From contig NZ_FRCW01000012.1 in NCBI RefSeq assembly GCF_900143055.1, positions 44,272 to 108,271 of the forward strand: a stretch of DNA of 64,000 nucleotides, given 5' to 3'. Numbering within the stretch: position 1 is the first letter of the stretch; each line of letters begins with the position of its first letter. Shown here in pieces: positions 8,131 through 17,169 of the stretch. This DNA is from Fibrobacter sp. UWR3 (GTDB lineage Bacteria; Fibrobacterota; Fibrobacteria; Fibrobacterales; Fibrobacteraceae). The notes beneath the pieces are model-generated. The model was not told the origin of the DNA and ran no database searches. It was given only the letters and a program-made list of their open reading frames with translations. Made by a program: the position numbers and the translations under genes.

Positions 8131-9147
8131 ATGACGATTAAGAAATCTTGCATCATCGCAGCTGTTGTTACGACTATCGGCATGGCTAGTGCCGCCGAAG
8201 AATCCAAGGCCAGTGGCTTTGACCTGACCGGAAATATCCAGACCCAGGCCTACAAGGCCCTTTACGATAACGAAAAGGAAAACACCCTGGATAAGTTCTG
8301 GTTCCGTGCCAACATCGGCGGAAAGTACAGCTCTGAAGATTTCGATGCCCAGGTGACTATCCGCATGTATGCCCCTCACTTTAACGGTGGCGCTGACCGT
8401 TTCCAGGCCGATACCTATTACGGCAATTACAAGTGGGCGGCTTCCGGACTGAACTTGAAACTGGGTCACTGGAAGACGGATACGGAAGGTGCCGGCAACT
8501 TCGGTGCTTACCTGGACAAGAACCTTTCTACGCGGGGCTTCCTCGCTCGTGACTATTCTCACGATGCCGTGGAGCTGGGCTGGAAAAAGGCCGGTAACCA
8601 GCTGAACGTAATGGTGGGTACCGATGACGAAAACTTCAACAAGGGTTACCTCCGCGTGAACGACGACTTGAAACTGGGAGATGCCCTGAAGCTCGGTCTG
8701 GGTTACCGTGCCAACGTGCTCGATCCGGTGCAGTATAGCGCTGTCCTTACCCATGTGGTGGATTTCCGGGTCCGCTACCAGGCCTCCAAGCAGCTGGCGG
8801 TATATGCAGAAGCGGCAGCTATCATGACCGGCGAAGACGACGAGGTGAATGCAGCTTCCATTGAAGCGGGCACTGCCGTAAAGCCCCTCTACGGTCAGGA
8901 TACCCAGTACTTCCCGGTGTACGGCGGCGTGGAATTTCCTACCGGTGGTATTTTTGACAAGGCCTTTGCCGAAGTGGAATACGTCGCTAATCGTGACGAA
9001 CTGAACACCGATGCCGATGAATTGGGTTGGGCCGTAGGTCTCGTGAAAAAGATCGGTTCCCACGGAAAAATCCAGGCGACGGTCTATAGCGAAAACGAAA
9101 TGTCCGATGTAGGCTTCAGCGCCCGCCTCACGACTACCATCAAGTAA
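8131..9147 (+). CDS. Outer-membrane porin-like protein of the phosphate operon
   Basis: 338 residues, ATG preceded by AAAGGAG. Signal peptide ending at ASAAEE. The mature protein is full of alternating polar/hydrophobic strands ending in aromatic residues (KFWFRANIGGKYSSEDF, FSARLTTTIK at the C-terminus), as in a beta-barrel porin. It is the first gene of the pstCAB-phoU operon, only 4 bp from pstC. By analogy with the phosphate porins of proteobacteria, it probably admits phosphate or polyphosphate. I do not recognise a named family, so the substrate is inferred from context. Confidence 0.65.
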   Translation: MTIKKSCIIAAVVTTIGMASAAEESKASGFDLTGNIQTQAYKALYDNEKENTLDKFWFRANIGGKYSSEDFDAQVTIRMYAPHFNGGADRFQADTYYGNYKWAASGLNLKLGHWKTDTEGAGNFGAYLDKNLSTRGFLARDYSHDAVELGWKKAGNQLNVMVGTDDENFNKGYLRVNDDLKLGDALKLGLGYRANVLDPVQYSAVLTHVVDFRVRYQASKQLAVYAEAAAIMTGEDDEVNAASIEAGTAVKPLYGQDTQYFPVYGGVEFPTGGIFDKAFAEVEYVANRDELNTDADELGWAVGLVKKIGSHGKIQATVYSENEMSDVGFSARLTTTIK

Positions 9148-9151
9148 TCCT

Positions 9152-10024
9152 ATGAAACTCAGTTTATCCAATCCATTTAAGGAACGGGCCGCATCCACCA
9201 TCTTCCTGGTCTCTGCGCTGGCAAGCATTCTGTTTGTGGCCCTGATCTGCGTGTTTCTTTTTGCAAATGGTGTCCCCGCCATTCTAAAGATAGGCGTTCC
9301 GGACTTTTTGTTCGGAAAGGAATGGGCCCCCACGGACGAGCCTGCGGTCTACGGGATTTTTCCCATGATTCTCGGCAGCCTCTACGTGACACTGGGGGCC
9401 CTAGCCATCGGTGTCTCGGTGGGGCTCCTGTCGGCCATATTCCTGGCCCGGTTCTGCTCCGAAAGGCTTCACAGGACCCTGAAACCCGCCGTGGAACTCC
9501 TGGCCGGCATTCCCTCGGTAATCTACGGCTTCTTTGGCCTGGTGGTTATCGTGCCCTTTGTGCGGCAGCACTTTGGCGGGAGCGGTTTCAGCATCTTGAC
9601 GGCCTCGATCCTGCTTGGAATCATGATTTTACCGACCATCATTTCCGTTTCCGAAGCCGCCCTGCGGGCGGTCCCCAACAGCTACTACGAAGGTTCCCTG
9701 GCTCTCGGGGCCACCCACGAAAGGAGCGTGTTCTTCACGGTACTTCCGGCGGCCACGTCGGGAATCGTGGCGGGCATTATCCTGGGCTTTGGCAGGGCTA
9801 TTGGCGAAACCATGGCGGTGATTCTCGTGGCCGGTAACCAGGCCCGAATGCCCGACGGTATTCTCGGGGGTATCAGAACCTTGACCGCCAACATCGTGCT
9901 GGAAATGGGTTATGCCACGGACCTGCACCGTGAATCCCTCATTGCCACCGGCGTGGTGCTGTTCATCTTTATCCTCATTATCAACCTGCTGTTTTCCATT
10001 CTCAAGAAGAGGGTTATCAAATGA
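9152..10024 (+). CDS. pstC: Phosphate ABC transporter permease PstC
   Basis: 290 residues with six predicted membrane helices. The first helix is near residues 17-42, then a short periplasmic stretch with FLFGKEWAPTDEPAVYGIFPM, which is characteristic of PstC. The coupling loop that meets the ATPase is around EAALRAVPNSYYEGSLALGAT (EAA motif). It ends by overlapping pstA by 4 bp (ATGA), indicating coupled translation. It forms the inner-membrane channel with PstA. Confidence 0.95.
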   Translation: MKLSLSNPFKERAASTIFLVSALASILFVALICVFLFANGVPAILKIGVPDFLFGKEWAPTDEPAVYGIFPMILGSLYVTLGALAIGVSVGLLSAIFLARFCSERLHRTLKPAVELLAGIPSVIYGFFGLVVIVPFVRQHFGGSGFSILTASILLGIMILPTIISVSEAALRAVPNSYYEGSLALGATHERSVFFTVLPAATSGIVAGIILGFGRAIGETMAVILVAGNQARMPDGILGGIRTLTANIVLEMGYATDLHRESLIATGVVLFIFILIINLLFSILKKRVIK

Positions 10025-10854
10025 TCGGATACTATAAGCGTTCGCCCCTTTCGCTGTTCCTGAGAATCCTCGTGACCCTAGCTATTGCCATTACGGTTTG
10101 TTCCCTGGGGTTCCTGGTCCTCTATATATTGGTGAAGGGTATTCCTTTCTTGAAACCCTCCCTGTTTTCCCTGACCTATACTTCGGAGAACGTGTCTTTC
10201 CTGCCCTCCATCCTGAATACGGTTATCATCGTGTTAGGCTCCCTCCTGGTGGCAGGCCCCCTGGGAATCTGTGCCGCCATCTATACGGTGGAATACGCCC
10301 GTCGCGGAAACAAGATCGTGGGACTGGTGCGGCTCACTACCGAAACCCTTTCCGGAATCCCCTCCATTATCTACGGCCTTTTCGGAATGCTGTTCTTCGT
10401 GACCGCCCTGCACCTGGGATATTCCCTGGTCTCCGGTATCTTGACTATTTCCATCATGATTTTGCCCCTGGTCATGCGCACCACCGAAGAGGCCCTGCGG
10501 GCAGTTCCGGATAGCTATCGCGAAGGTTCCTACGGCCTCGGGGCAGGTAAGCTCCGTACCGTGTTGTCGGTAATCTTACCGGCGGCCGTTCCGGGAATCC
10601 TTGCAGGCGTAATCCTTGCGGTGGGCCGCGTGGTGGGGGAGACTGCCGCCCTTATCTATACGGCAGGTACGGTGGCGGATTTCCCCAAGGGAATATTCTC
10701 TTCGGGTAGGACCCTGTCTGTTCACATGTACGAACTTTCTCGAGAAGGTTTCCATACCGGCGAGGCCTACGCCACCTCGGTCATCCTCATTCTAGTGGTC
10801 CTTCTCATCAACTGGATTTCTAACAATTTTGCAAAGAAAATCGGGAAAACCTAA
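10021..10854 (+). CDS. pstA: Phosphate ABC transporter permease PstA
   Basis: 277 residues, six membrane helices. The EAA coupling loop is [20 protein letters not shown], closely parallel to that of Pst[17 protein letters not shown] is the conserved segment of PstA/PstC permeases. It starts within the pstC stop codon and its stop overlaps the pstB start by one base (TAATG). The protein pairs with PstC in the membrane. Confidence 0.95.
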   Translation: MIGYYKRSPLSLFLRILVTLAIAITVCSLGFLVLYILVKGIPFLKPSLFSLTYTSENVSFLPSILNTVIIVLGSLLVAGPLGICAAIYTVEYARRGNKIVGLVRLTTETLSGIPSIIYGLFGMLFFVTALHLGYSLVSGILTISIMILPLVMRTTEEALRAVPDSYREGSYGLGAGKLRTVLSVILPAAVPGILAGVILAVGRVVGETAALIYTAGTVADFPKGIFSSGRTLSVHMYELSREGFHTGEAYATSVILILVVLLINWISNNFAKKIGKT

Positions 10855-11612
10855 TGACCCCTAACGAAAAAATTTCTATTCGCGGCATGGACCTGTACTA
10901 CGGTAATTTCCATGCGCTGAAAGACGTGAACCTTAACATTATGCCCAACGAGATCATGGCCTTTATCGGGCCCTCCGGCTGCGGCAAGAGCACCCTGCTC
11001 AAGTCATTGAACCGTATGAACGATCTGGTGGAAGGTTGCAAGATTACGGGCCACATCCTCCTGGATGGTCAGGATATTTACGGGAAAATGGACCCCAACA
11101 TTCTCCGGAAAAGGGTGGGCATGGTGTTCCAGAAACCCAATCCCTTCCCCATGAGCATCTACGACAATATCGCCTACGGCCCCAGGACCCACGGTATCCG
11201 CAACAAGGCGGAACTGGACGAAATCGTGGAAAATTCCTTGCGGAATTCCGGTGTGTGGGTCGAGTTGAAGGATCGCTTGAAAAAGAACGCTCTAGGCCTT
11301 TCCGGCGGTCAGCAGCAAAGGCTCTGCATTGCCCGTGCTCTGGCGGTTTCGCCGGAAGTGCTCCTGATGGATGAACCCACCAGCGCCTTGGACCCCATTT
11401 CCACCTCCATTATCGAGGACCTGGTTCTGGAACTCAAGAAGGACTACACTATCGTCATGGTGACCCATAACATGCAGCAGGCCACTCGCGTTTCCGACAG
11501 GACCGCCTTCTTCCTCTTGGGGGAAGTCATCGAAGTCAACAAGACAGAAACCCTGTTCTCGCTGCCCAAGGACAAGCGCACCGAGGACTACATTACCGGG
11601 AGATTTGGTTAA
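10854..11612 (+). CDS. pstB: Phosphate ABC transporter ATPase PstB
   Basis: 252 residues. Walker [10 protein letters not shown] (residues 39-47), Q-loop region [15 protein letters not shown], signature LSGGQQQR, Walker [13 protein letters not shown] and the switch His in [10 protein letters not shown] are all intact. [16 protein letters not shown] is typical of PstB. It powers phosphate uptake through PstCA and, in PhoB/PhoR organisms, takes part in signalling phosphate sufficiency with PhoU. One-base overlap with phoU. A 72-bp fragment of a second copy lies at 12581-12652. Confidence 0.97.
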   Translation: MTPNEKISIRGMDLYYGNFHALKDVNLNIMPNEIMAFIGPSGCGKSTLLKSLNRMNDLVEGCKITGHILLDGQDIYGKMDPNILRKRVGMVFQKPNPFPMSIYDNIAYGPRTHGIRNKAELDEIVENSLRNSGVWVELKDRLKKNALGLSGGQQQRLCIARALAVSPEVLLMDEPTSALDPISTSIIEDLVLELKKDYTIVMVTHNMQQATRVSDRTAFFLLGEVIEVNKTETLFSLPKDKRTEDYITGRFG

Positions 11613-12298
11613 TGAGAAACCGTTTTGATTCGCAACTGGAAGCCCTGAACAGGGGCATTATAGAAATGGGCGCCCTGGTGGAAGATTCCCTGAAGGCCTC
11701 CATCGACGCCTTGTTGGCCTTTGACCGCGAAACTGCCAAGAAGATTGTGGTGGGCGACAAGGAAATCGACCAGAAGATGAAGGAAATCGAGACCCTTTGC
11801 CTGCGGCTTTTGCTGAGTCAGCAGCCCGTAGCCCGGGACCTGCGCCTAATTTCGGCCTCCCTCAAGATGGTGGGGGACCTGGAACGCATTGGCGACCAGG
11901 CTGCAGATATTGCCGAAATCGTGGCGGAGTGTACAGACCTGGATGGGGCTCCCCTGAAACTGGCCGCCATTCCGCCCATGGGCATTGACGTGCTTAAGAT
12001 GCTGGCCCAGAGTATCGATGCCTTTGTCCGTAAGGACTTGAAGCTGGCCAAGATTGTAATTGAAAGTGACGATGACGTGGATTTCCTTTTCCGCTCTGCC
12101 AAGCGTGAACTGGTGGAAACTATCAGGAAGACGGAAAGCGATGCCGAGAGCATTATCCATTCCATCATGATCGCTAAATACCTGGAACGCATCGGCGACC
12201 ACGCCATGAACGTGGCCCAGTGGGCCATCTTTGCAGAAACCGGTACTCATCACGGTGTCAGCCTCTTGAACGGGGTCGACGATTTCGATGATAAGTAA
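11612..12298 (+). CDS. phoU: Phosphate signalling regulator PhoU
   Basis: 228 residues in two homologous three-helix bundles. The repeat motif is seen twice: LKMVGDLERIGDQAADIAE and AKYLERIGDHAMNVAQWA, each with the E-R-I-G-D metal-binding signature. PhoU couples the Pst transporter to the PhoR kinase and suppresses the Pho response when phosphate is ample. It is the last intact gene of the operon; a ppx fragment follows. Confidence 0.95.
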   Translation: MRNRFDSQLEALNRGIIEMGALVEDSLKASIDALLAFDRETAKKIVVGDKEIDQKMKEIETLCLRLLLSQQPVARDLRLISASLKMVGDLERIGDQAADIAEIVAECTDLDGAPLKLAAIPPMGIDVLKMLAQSIDAFVRKDLKLAKIVIESDDDVDFLFRSAKRELVETIRKTESDAESIIHSIMIAKYLERIGDHAMNVAQWAIFAETGTHHGVSLLNGVDDFDDK

Positions 12299-12337
12299 CT
12301 AGAAATATTATAAAACTGACTTTACCAGGGCCTGTTT

Positions 12338-12562
12338 ATGGGTAGCCGTAGTTTCAATATCGGAACCCTGCGGCTGCTCTGCGGCCTGGTGGACATGGAT
12401 TCCGTAGATGACATGTGCGACGAAATCCGCATGATGATGGTGAACTGGGGGCCCGTTTCTATTATCGGTTCTGGTGGATACATCAACAAGCTTTACCGGC
12501 TGGTGCCCAAGAAGGTGTGGCTGGACAATCGCCTTTCCCTGGTCCAGCTGGAACGGCTTTAA
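12338..12562 (+). pseudogene. Internal fragment of a Ppx/GppA exopolyphosphatase gene
   Basis: 74 codons: SRSFNIGTLRLLCG, a helix, then VSIIGSGGYINKLYRLVPKK, ending in LSLVQLERL. These match the middle of Ppx/GppA phosphatases (the S-F-x-I-G-T-x-R-L strand and the I-G-S-G-G-x-I-N-K loop, here with Tyr in place of the usual Asn). The N-terminal ATP/polyphosphate domain and C-terminus are missing. ppx commonly follows phoU, so this is probably the relic of the operon's last gene. Confidence 0.6.
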
Positions 12563-12580
12563 GAAAATATAAATTACCCG

Positions 12581-12652
12581 AAGGACTATACCGTCGTCAT
12601 GGTGACCCATAATATGCAACAGGCTACCCGCGTTTTCGATAGGACCGCCTTT
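12581..12652 (+). pseudogene. Fragment of a second pstB copy
   Basis: 72 bp closely resembling 11441-11512 of pstB. It encodes [17 protein letters not shown], then VFDRTAF, the switch-His region of the ATPase. No other part of a pstB gene accompanies it. With the ppx fragment it fills the gap between phoU and phoR. Confidence 0.8.
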
Positions 12653-12691
12653 GACCCGACAGAGCCATAAGTGGGAGAAATAGGCTTGCTT

Positions 12692-14056
12692 CTAGCAGAA
12701 GGTCACGGTGATTTCCGTGCCTACGCCTATGGCGGATTGTAACGAAATCTCTGCATGGTGTACTTCGGCGATATGCTTAACAATGGCAAGGCCCAATCCC
12801 GTGCCACCTGTAGCCTTGGAGCGACTCTTGTCCACACGGTAAAACCGTTCAAAAATGCGTGGCTGATTTTCTTCGGGAATGCCAATCCCAGTATCCTTCA
12901 CAGCAATGGATTTTTGTTGCACTAGAATACTCACGGAACCGCCCGTTTCTGTATAGCGAATGGAATTGTCGACCAAGTTGTAAAGCATCTCGAATAGGAG
13001 CCGACGATTGCCGTAAACCTCTGCGGTTTTACAACCTTCCAGCGCCACACGAACACCCTTCTTTTCGGCGTTAAAGGAGAGTTCGTCAATACAGTTTGAA
13101 GCCAGTGTCCACAAATTCACGGATTCGTCCAGTCCAATCGCAGATTCTCCCGAGGAGTCAAGTTTGGAAAGGGTCATAATATCGTTGGCGATAGAAAGGA
13201 GACGGCCAGCTTCTTTGTGAATTTTTCCAGCAAAGCGCTTTACGTCTTCGGGTTTCGCCATACCATTTTCGATGAGTTCCGCATATCCAGAAATGGATGT
13301 CAATGGCGTTTTGAGTTCATGGGAGGCGTTAGCCGTAAACTCATCTCGCATCTTGGCAGTTTTCTTTTTTTCTTCAGAAAGTTGTTCAATGGTGAGTTGA
13401 AGTTCCCGATTCTGCTTACGGATAGTTTTGACTAATGGTGCAATTTCCTTGTATATCCCTTCGTCATCCATAAGTTCTGGCTGTCCTAAGTTTTCAGCCA
13501 ATTTTTGCACAGGTCGCACAAAAGCGCGGCTCAAGCCAAAAGCAATTAAAACAGCCACAACAACAATACCTGTCAACAGCGCTAATAGGTAAGGCATGGT
13601 CTTAGATACGGATTCGTGAAGACTCGCTTGACGACGACTTAAACGCAGAATTTTGCCGTCTGACAGTCGTTCTGCAAAATAGAACACTTGGGCGTTCAAA
13701 GTCACTGAATAGCGGAGGTTTTCACCTATTCCTTTGGAATTTGCGTCCATGATTTCGGGACGACTCCTATGATTTTCCATTTTGCCAGCTTTTGCGTCAC
13801 TTTCGTAGAGGACCATTCCGTCCCGGTCCACCAGAGTTACGCGCAAACGTTTGCTGGCAATGGAATCCAGATTTTTTCGGAAGTTCTCAGAAGGAATCTG
13901 TCCATAGAAATTTTTGATAAGGGAGGCTGTTTCCCTCAAATCTCGCTTCTGCTGTTCGGACATTTCATTTTCAAAAACGCGAGCCGTAAAATACACTGCA
14001 AAGAGGGCGGCGAGTACTCCGACATAAATCAAGCTGAAACGGAGACTGTTTTTCAT
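12692..14056 (-). CDS. phoR: Sensor histidine kinase PhoR
   Basis: 454 residues. Membrane helices at about 7-26 and 155-176 enclose an extracytoplasmic sensor region of ~125 residues. A HAMP-like linker precedes the H box ASHELKTPL with phospho-acceptor His246. The ATP-binding domain has N box LVDNSIRYTE, G1 DTGIGIPEE, F box FERFYRVDKSRS and G2 GGTGLGLAI. It overlaps the response regulator gene by 4 bp. The phosphate-specific name is inferred from the pit-phoB-phoR operon and the facing pst operon. The large extracytoplasmic sensor differs from E. coli PhoR but is common elsewhere. Confidence 0.85.
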   Translation of the reverse strand: MKNSLRFSLIYVGVLAALFAVYFTARVFENEMSEQQKRDLRETASLIKNFYGQIPSENFRKNLDSIASKRLRVTLVDRDGMVLYESDAKAGKMENHRSRPEIMDANSKGIGENLRYSVTLNAQVFYFAERLSDGKILRLSRRQASLHESVSKTMPYLLALLTGIVVVAVLIAFGLSRAFVRPVQKLAENLGQPELMDDEGIYKEIAPLVKTIRKQNRELQLTIEQLSEEKKKTAKMRDEFTANASHELKTPLTSISGYAELIENGMAKPEDVKRFAGKIHKEAGRLLSIANDIMTLSKLDSSGESAIGLDESVNLWTLASNCIDELSFNAEKKGVRVALEGCKTAEVYGNRRLLFEMLYNLVDNSIRYTETGGSVSILVQQKSIAVKDTGIGIPEENQPRIFERFYRVDKSRSKATGGTGLGLAIVKHIAEVHHAEISLQSAIGVGTEITVTFC

Positions 14057-14730
14057 TGAACTTTGTACCCCACGTTTCGCACGGTCTGTATGATAGAGGC
14101 TTGTACCCCTAACTTCTGCCGAAGCGTTTTTATGTGCATATCCACGGTGCGTGTATCCATATCAAAATCCACACCCCAAATCTTTTCTAGAATCTGTTGC
14201 CTAGAGAAAACAGTTCCCGGTCGGGACATCAGGAGTTTCAAAAGTTCATATTCCTTAAAAGTGAGTTCTACAGCGATTCCGCCAACAGTTACCGAACGAC
14301 GCTGGTCATCGAGTGTCACTCCTCCTAGAGCCAGGTTCAACGCTTCCGTACTTTCGGATGAGCTTCGTTCAGAACGGCGTAGCACGGCTCGCACACGTGA
14401 AATGAATTCTAGAACGCCAAATGGTTTTGCTATGTAGTCGTCCGCTCCCAAGTCAAGTCCCTTCACTTTGTCAAGTTCAGTTCCTTTCGCCGTAAGCATG
14501 ATGACAGGGATGTCCTTTGTGTTTTCTTGCACTCGCAAGCGTTTGAGAATGTTTAAACCATCTTCGCCAGGGAGCATAATATCCAAAATAAACAAGTCTG
14601 GCACCCTAGTCTTAACTTGTTCGTCCATAACTTTACCGCATTCGAAAGCCATCACGTCAAAACCGCTGCTTTTTAAAGCATAAGTTTCCATTTCCCGAAC
14701 TTCGATATCGTCTTCCACAATATAAATCAT
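14053..14730 (-). CDS. phoB: OmpR-family response regulator PhoB
   Basis: 225 residues from ATG at 14730 (MIYIVEDD); a GTG at 14742 would add four residues. Neither start has a clear ribosome binding site, so translation is probably coupled to pit, which ends at 14746. Receiver domain: acidic pair in VEDD, phospho-acceptor Asp50 in FILDIMLPGEDG, conserved Thr and Lys in MLTAKG. The C-terminal winged helix of the OmpR/PhoB type includes LTFKEYELLKLLMSRPG and VDMHIKTLRQKLG. Likely activator of pst and pit through the TGTAAAG boxes (inference). Confidence 0.88.
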   Translation of the reverse strand: MIYIVEDDIEVREMETYALKSSGFDVMAFECGKVMDEQVKTRVPDLFILDIMLPGEDGLNILKRLRVQENTKDIPVIMLTAKGTELDKVKGLDLGADDYIAKPFGVLEFISRVRAVLRRSERSSSESTEALNLALGGVTLDDQRRSVTVGGIAVELTFKEYELLKLLMSRPGTVFSRQQILEKIWGVDFDMDTRTVDMHIKTLRQKLGVQASIIQTVRNVGYKVQ

Positions 14731-14745
14731 AGGACCACACACAAA

Positions 14746-16980
14746 TTATTGTTTTACAGTTAGGAATTTTCTGCTGGCTTTGGCTACAGAACTGACCGCA
14801 TCCAACAATGCCCAGGACTCATAAAGAATAGTTAAATAAAGGATCTCCGCGCGGATGTTTTCGGAAACCCCCTTCATCATTTCCGTTTTACGCGCGTCAA
14901 ATATCCTCGTCCCTTCTTCCCGCAATTGTTCGCGGACCTCGCTATAGTTCCTGAAATCCATGGTTTCTATCATCGAGGCAGTCTTTTCAATCCGTATCTT
15001 CACACGGGATACCGTACGCAAAAGCTCTTTTCTTTTTTCGTAGTCCAAGGGACTGAAAGCGTTATCCACGTGGTTCTTGCATGGCGAAGAAATCTGTTCC
15101 AGACTAAACAATGCATCTCCCATAAAATCATTTGCCTGGTACAAAAAGAAATTCTTTACCACCATATCCTCCTGGGCAAGTCTTTCCGTACATAAGGTTC
15201 CATGGCGACGGTTCCTCTGGATATGTTTTTTCAGAATTTTAATTTGTTTGTTCACGGAGCGTAGTTTACCCAAGTTTTCTCGCAAAAGTCCCACAATTAT
15301 CTTTTCGTAGCAGTCAGCGCACCAACGGAGTATTTCGCTCCACTCACCTCGACTGTATTCCTGTATAAGGGGGTATACCTTTGTCTCGGGGGGAGCCGTC
15401 AGGATGTTATCAAACAATTCCTCCGCCTTACCCTTCTTGTTTTCTCGGTATTTCAGGTTGGAACGGACCAGCACGAAAATAACCACGGCAAACAGGGCAA
15501 ATATCACCGGGAGCCCGCCAAAGTGAAGCACCATAGCCACCACCGAGGCACTGGCAAAAGCCGCAAAAGCTGTCAGGAACCAGCCTCCAATAACCGAAAG
15601 AACCCCTGTGATGCGGTACACCGCAGTTTCACGGTTCCACGCCCTGTCGGCAAGGCTTGTACCCATGGCCACCATGAAGGTCACGTAGGTGGTAGAAAGG
15701 GGAAGTTTCAGTGAAGTTCCGAGGGCTATGAGAGAACTGGCAAGCATCAGGTTCACGCAGGCCCGCAACAAATCAAAGGCTGCCCCATCCTCTTCCAGAA
15801 TCATTTCCTTGGTATTAAAGCGGGTGTTAATTTTATCCGAAATTTTCTTTGGAACAAATTCTGTTACAAATTTTACGACACCATTAGAACTGCGAACTAA
15901 GGCGCGAGCTACCGGATTTGTACCAAAGATTTCTTCAGAAGAATTTTGGGCCGCTAGGGATACGGAAGTCTTCACCACATTCCGGGCCTTCTTGGAAAAC
16001 ACAAGGGAGAATACCATGGTAAGCCCAGCAACCATCAGCAAGTACCACTGTCCTGGTTCCGACTCCAACAAGAAGGACATATTGAAATCCTGAGGATTGC
16101 CCCCAGCAGCCATCAAATGCTGCACCGAAGAAAGGCTGGTGAGGGGTACCCCCACAAAATTCACAAGGTCGTTTCCGGCAAAGGCAAGAGCCAGAGAAAA
16201 AGTCCCAAAAGCAATGATTACCTTGAGCACGTTTACTTTTACCGCATGGAGCAAGTGACAAAGGATGAAAAATCCGACGAACATGCCAGCCATAAGAACG
16301 GTCTCATTTTCCGCGAGAAAAGTCTTGTAGCCTGCTCCCACAAAACTCATATTTTTGAGGCCCTTGATGAGGATAAAATAAAATATGGACGTCAGGGAAA
16401 CGCTTCCAAAAACACCAATAAAGTATCGAATATTTTTCTTGTAGCCAAAGGAGAAAACCAGGCGCGTCACATACTGCACCGCAAGGCCAACTACAAAAGC
16501 GATGGCCACCGAAAGGAAAATGCCCAAAATCACCGTCAGAGCCTTAGAGGTGTTGATGAGGTCTCCCAGTTCCAGGGTATCGTCAGAAAGAATCTTGATA
16601 CTGGCGATAGCCACAGAGGCGCCCAAAAGTTCAAAGACCATTGATACCGTAGTTGATGTCGGCATACCGTAGGAATTGAATATGTCAAGGAGGATCACAT
16701 CGGTAAACATCACCGCCGCATATACGCACATAAGTTCTGCAAAGGTGTAATACTGGGGCGTATAAATGCCATGCCGTGCGATATCCATCATGCCACTACT
16801 GAATGTGGCGCCACAAAAGACTCCTGCTGCAGCAAAAAACATCAGTGTTTTGTATTTAAAGGCCTTGCTCCCGACAGCAGAACTCAAGAAATTCACGGCA
16901 TCGTTACTGACACCCACGAACAAGTCCATCAAGGCGAGCAGAAGCAGCATTGCCACAAGGATGATATAAAACGTAGTCAT
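14746..16980 (-). CDS. pit: Inorganic phosphate transporter, Pit family, with long C-terminal cytoplasmic domain
   Basis: 744 residues from ATG at 16980, preceded by AGGAG at 6 bp; an upstream in-frame start at 17049 is rejected because it would lie inside the leader hairpin region. Pit signatures are visible: MDLFVGVSNDAVNFLSSAVG near the N-terminus and the second repeat AFAGNDLVNFVGVPL, each with the N-D pair of PiT/PHO4 transporters. After the last membrane helix (about residue 530), roughly 210 residues are helical and cytoplasmic, perhaps a PhoU/DUF47-like regulatory part. First gene of the pit-phoB-phoR operon. Confidence 0.9.
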   Translation of the reverse strand: MTTFYIILVAMLLLLALMDLFVGVSNDAVNFLSSAVGSKAFKYKTLMFFAAAGVFCGATFSSGMMDIARHGIYTPQYYTFAELMCVYAAVMFTDVILLDIFNSYGMPTSTTVSMVFELLGASVAIASIKILSDDTLELGDLINTSKALTVILGIFLSVAIAFVVGLAVQYVTRLVFSFGYKKNIRYFIGVFGSVSLTSIFYFILIKGLKNMSFVGAGYKTFLAENETVLMAGMFVGFFILCHLLHAVKVNVLKVIIAFGTFSLALAFAGNDLVNFVGVPLTSLSSVQHLMAAGGNPQDFNMSFLLESEPGQWYLLMVAGLTMVFSLVFSKKARNVVKTSVSLAAQNSSEEIFGTNPVARALVRSSNGVVKFVTEFVPKKISDKINTRFNTKEMILEEDGAAFDLLRACVNLMLASSLIALGTSLKLPLSTTYVTFMVAMGTSLADRAWNRETAVYRITGVLSVIGGWFLTAFAAFASASVVAMVLHFGGLPVIFALFAVVIFVLVRSNLKYRENKKGKAEELFDNILTAPPETKVYPLIQEYSRGEWSEILRWCADCYEKIIVGLLRENLGKLRSVNKQIKILKKHIQRNRRHGTLCTERLAQEDMVVKNFFLYQANDFMGDALFSLEQISSPCKNHVDNAFSPLDYEKRKELLRTVSRVKIRIEKTASMIETMDFRNYSEVREQLREEGTRIFDARKTEMMKGVSENIRAEILYLTILYESWALLDAVSSVAKASRKFLTVKQ

Positions 16981-17002
16981 AAAATCTCCTAGGCGACAAA
17001 CT

Positions 17003-17029
17003 AAAAAGCCTTGCGACAATACGCAAGGC
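17003..17029 (-). terminator. Terminator-like hairpin in the pit leader
   Basis: On the minus strand GCCTTGCG-TATTGT-CGCAAGGC is followed by TTTTTAG, a perfect 8-bp stem with U-run. It lies between the putative Pho box and the pit start, so it may act as an attenuator rather than an end-of-operon terminator. Confidence 0.6.
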
Positions 17030-17063
17030 GATGGAATGAAGTTTTCCAAAGGTTTTATTAGGA

Positions 17064-17102
17064 CTTTACAAAGGCTTTACGCCGCTTTACACAGATTTTA
17101 CT
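17064..17102. promoter_or_regulatory. Putative Pho box upstream of pit
   Basis: Four TTTAC-type repeats at 17064, 17075, 17085 and 17096, spaced 10-11 bp, so all on one face of the helix. Read towards pit it contains GTAAAATCTGTGTAAAGC, matching 7986-8003 upstream of the porin operon in 17 of 18 bases. Confidence 0.55.
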
Positions 17103-17123
17103 TTTGGCGGTGTAATAAGTTAT

Positions 17124-17165
17124 AAAGGCCCAAAAGGAAGTCGACAAGTGGGTGAAGTAGGCTTG
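17124..17165 (+). repeat. Flavodoxin 3'-end tag, copy B
   Basis: About 40 bp matching 6816-6856, diverged at a few bases (AAAAGGAAGTCGACAAG for AGAAAGAAGTCGATAAG). It retains the terminal codons and stop of flavodoxin but no other part. It abuts the 3' end of the GNAT toxin gene, as copy A abuts the GNAT scar. Confidence 0.75.
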
Positions 17166-17169
17166 CGCC

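Noticed and set aside
8062..9333. 423-codon minus-strand frame
   Set aside because: Mirrors the porin gene; no motif, start or ribosome binding site, and the plus-strand gene has signal peptide and AAAGGAG.
14730..14742. GTG at 14742 as phoB start
   Set aside because: Possible but not preferred; ATG at 14730 gives the typical M-x-Y-I-V-E-D-D start and no ribosome binding site separates the two.
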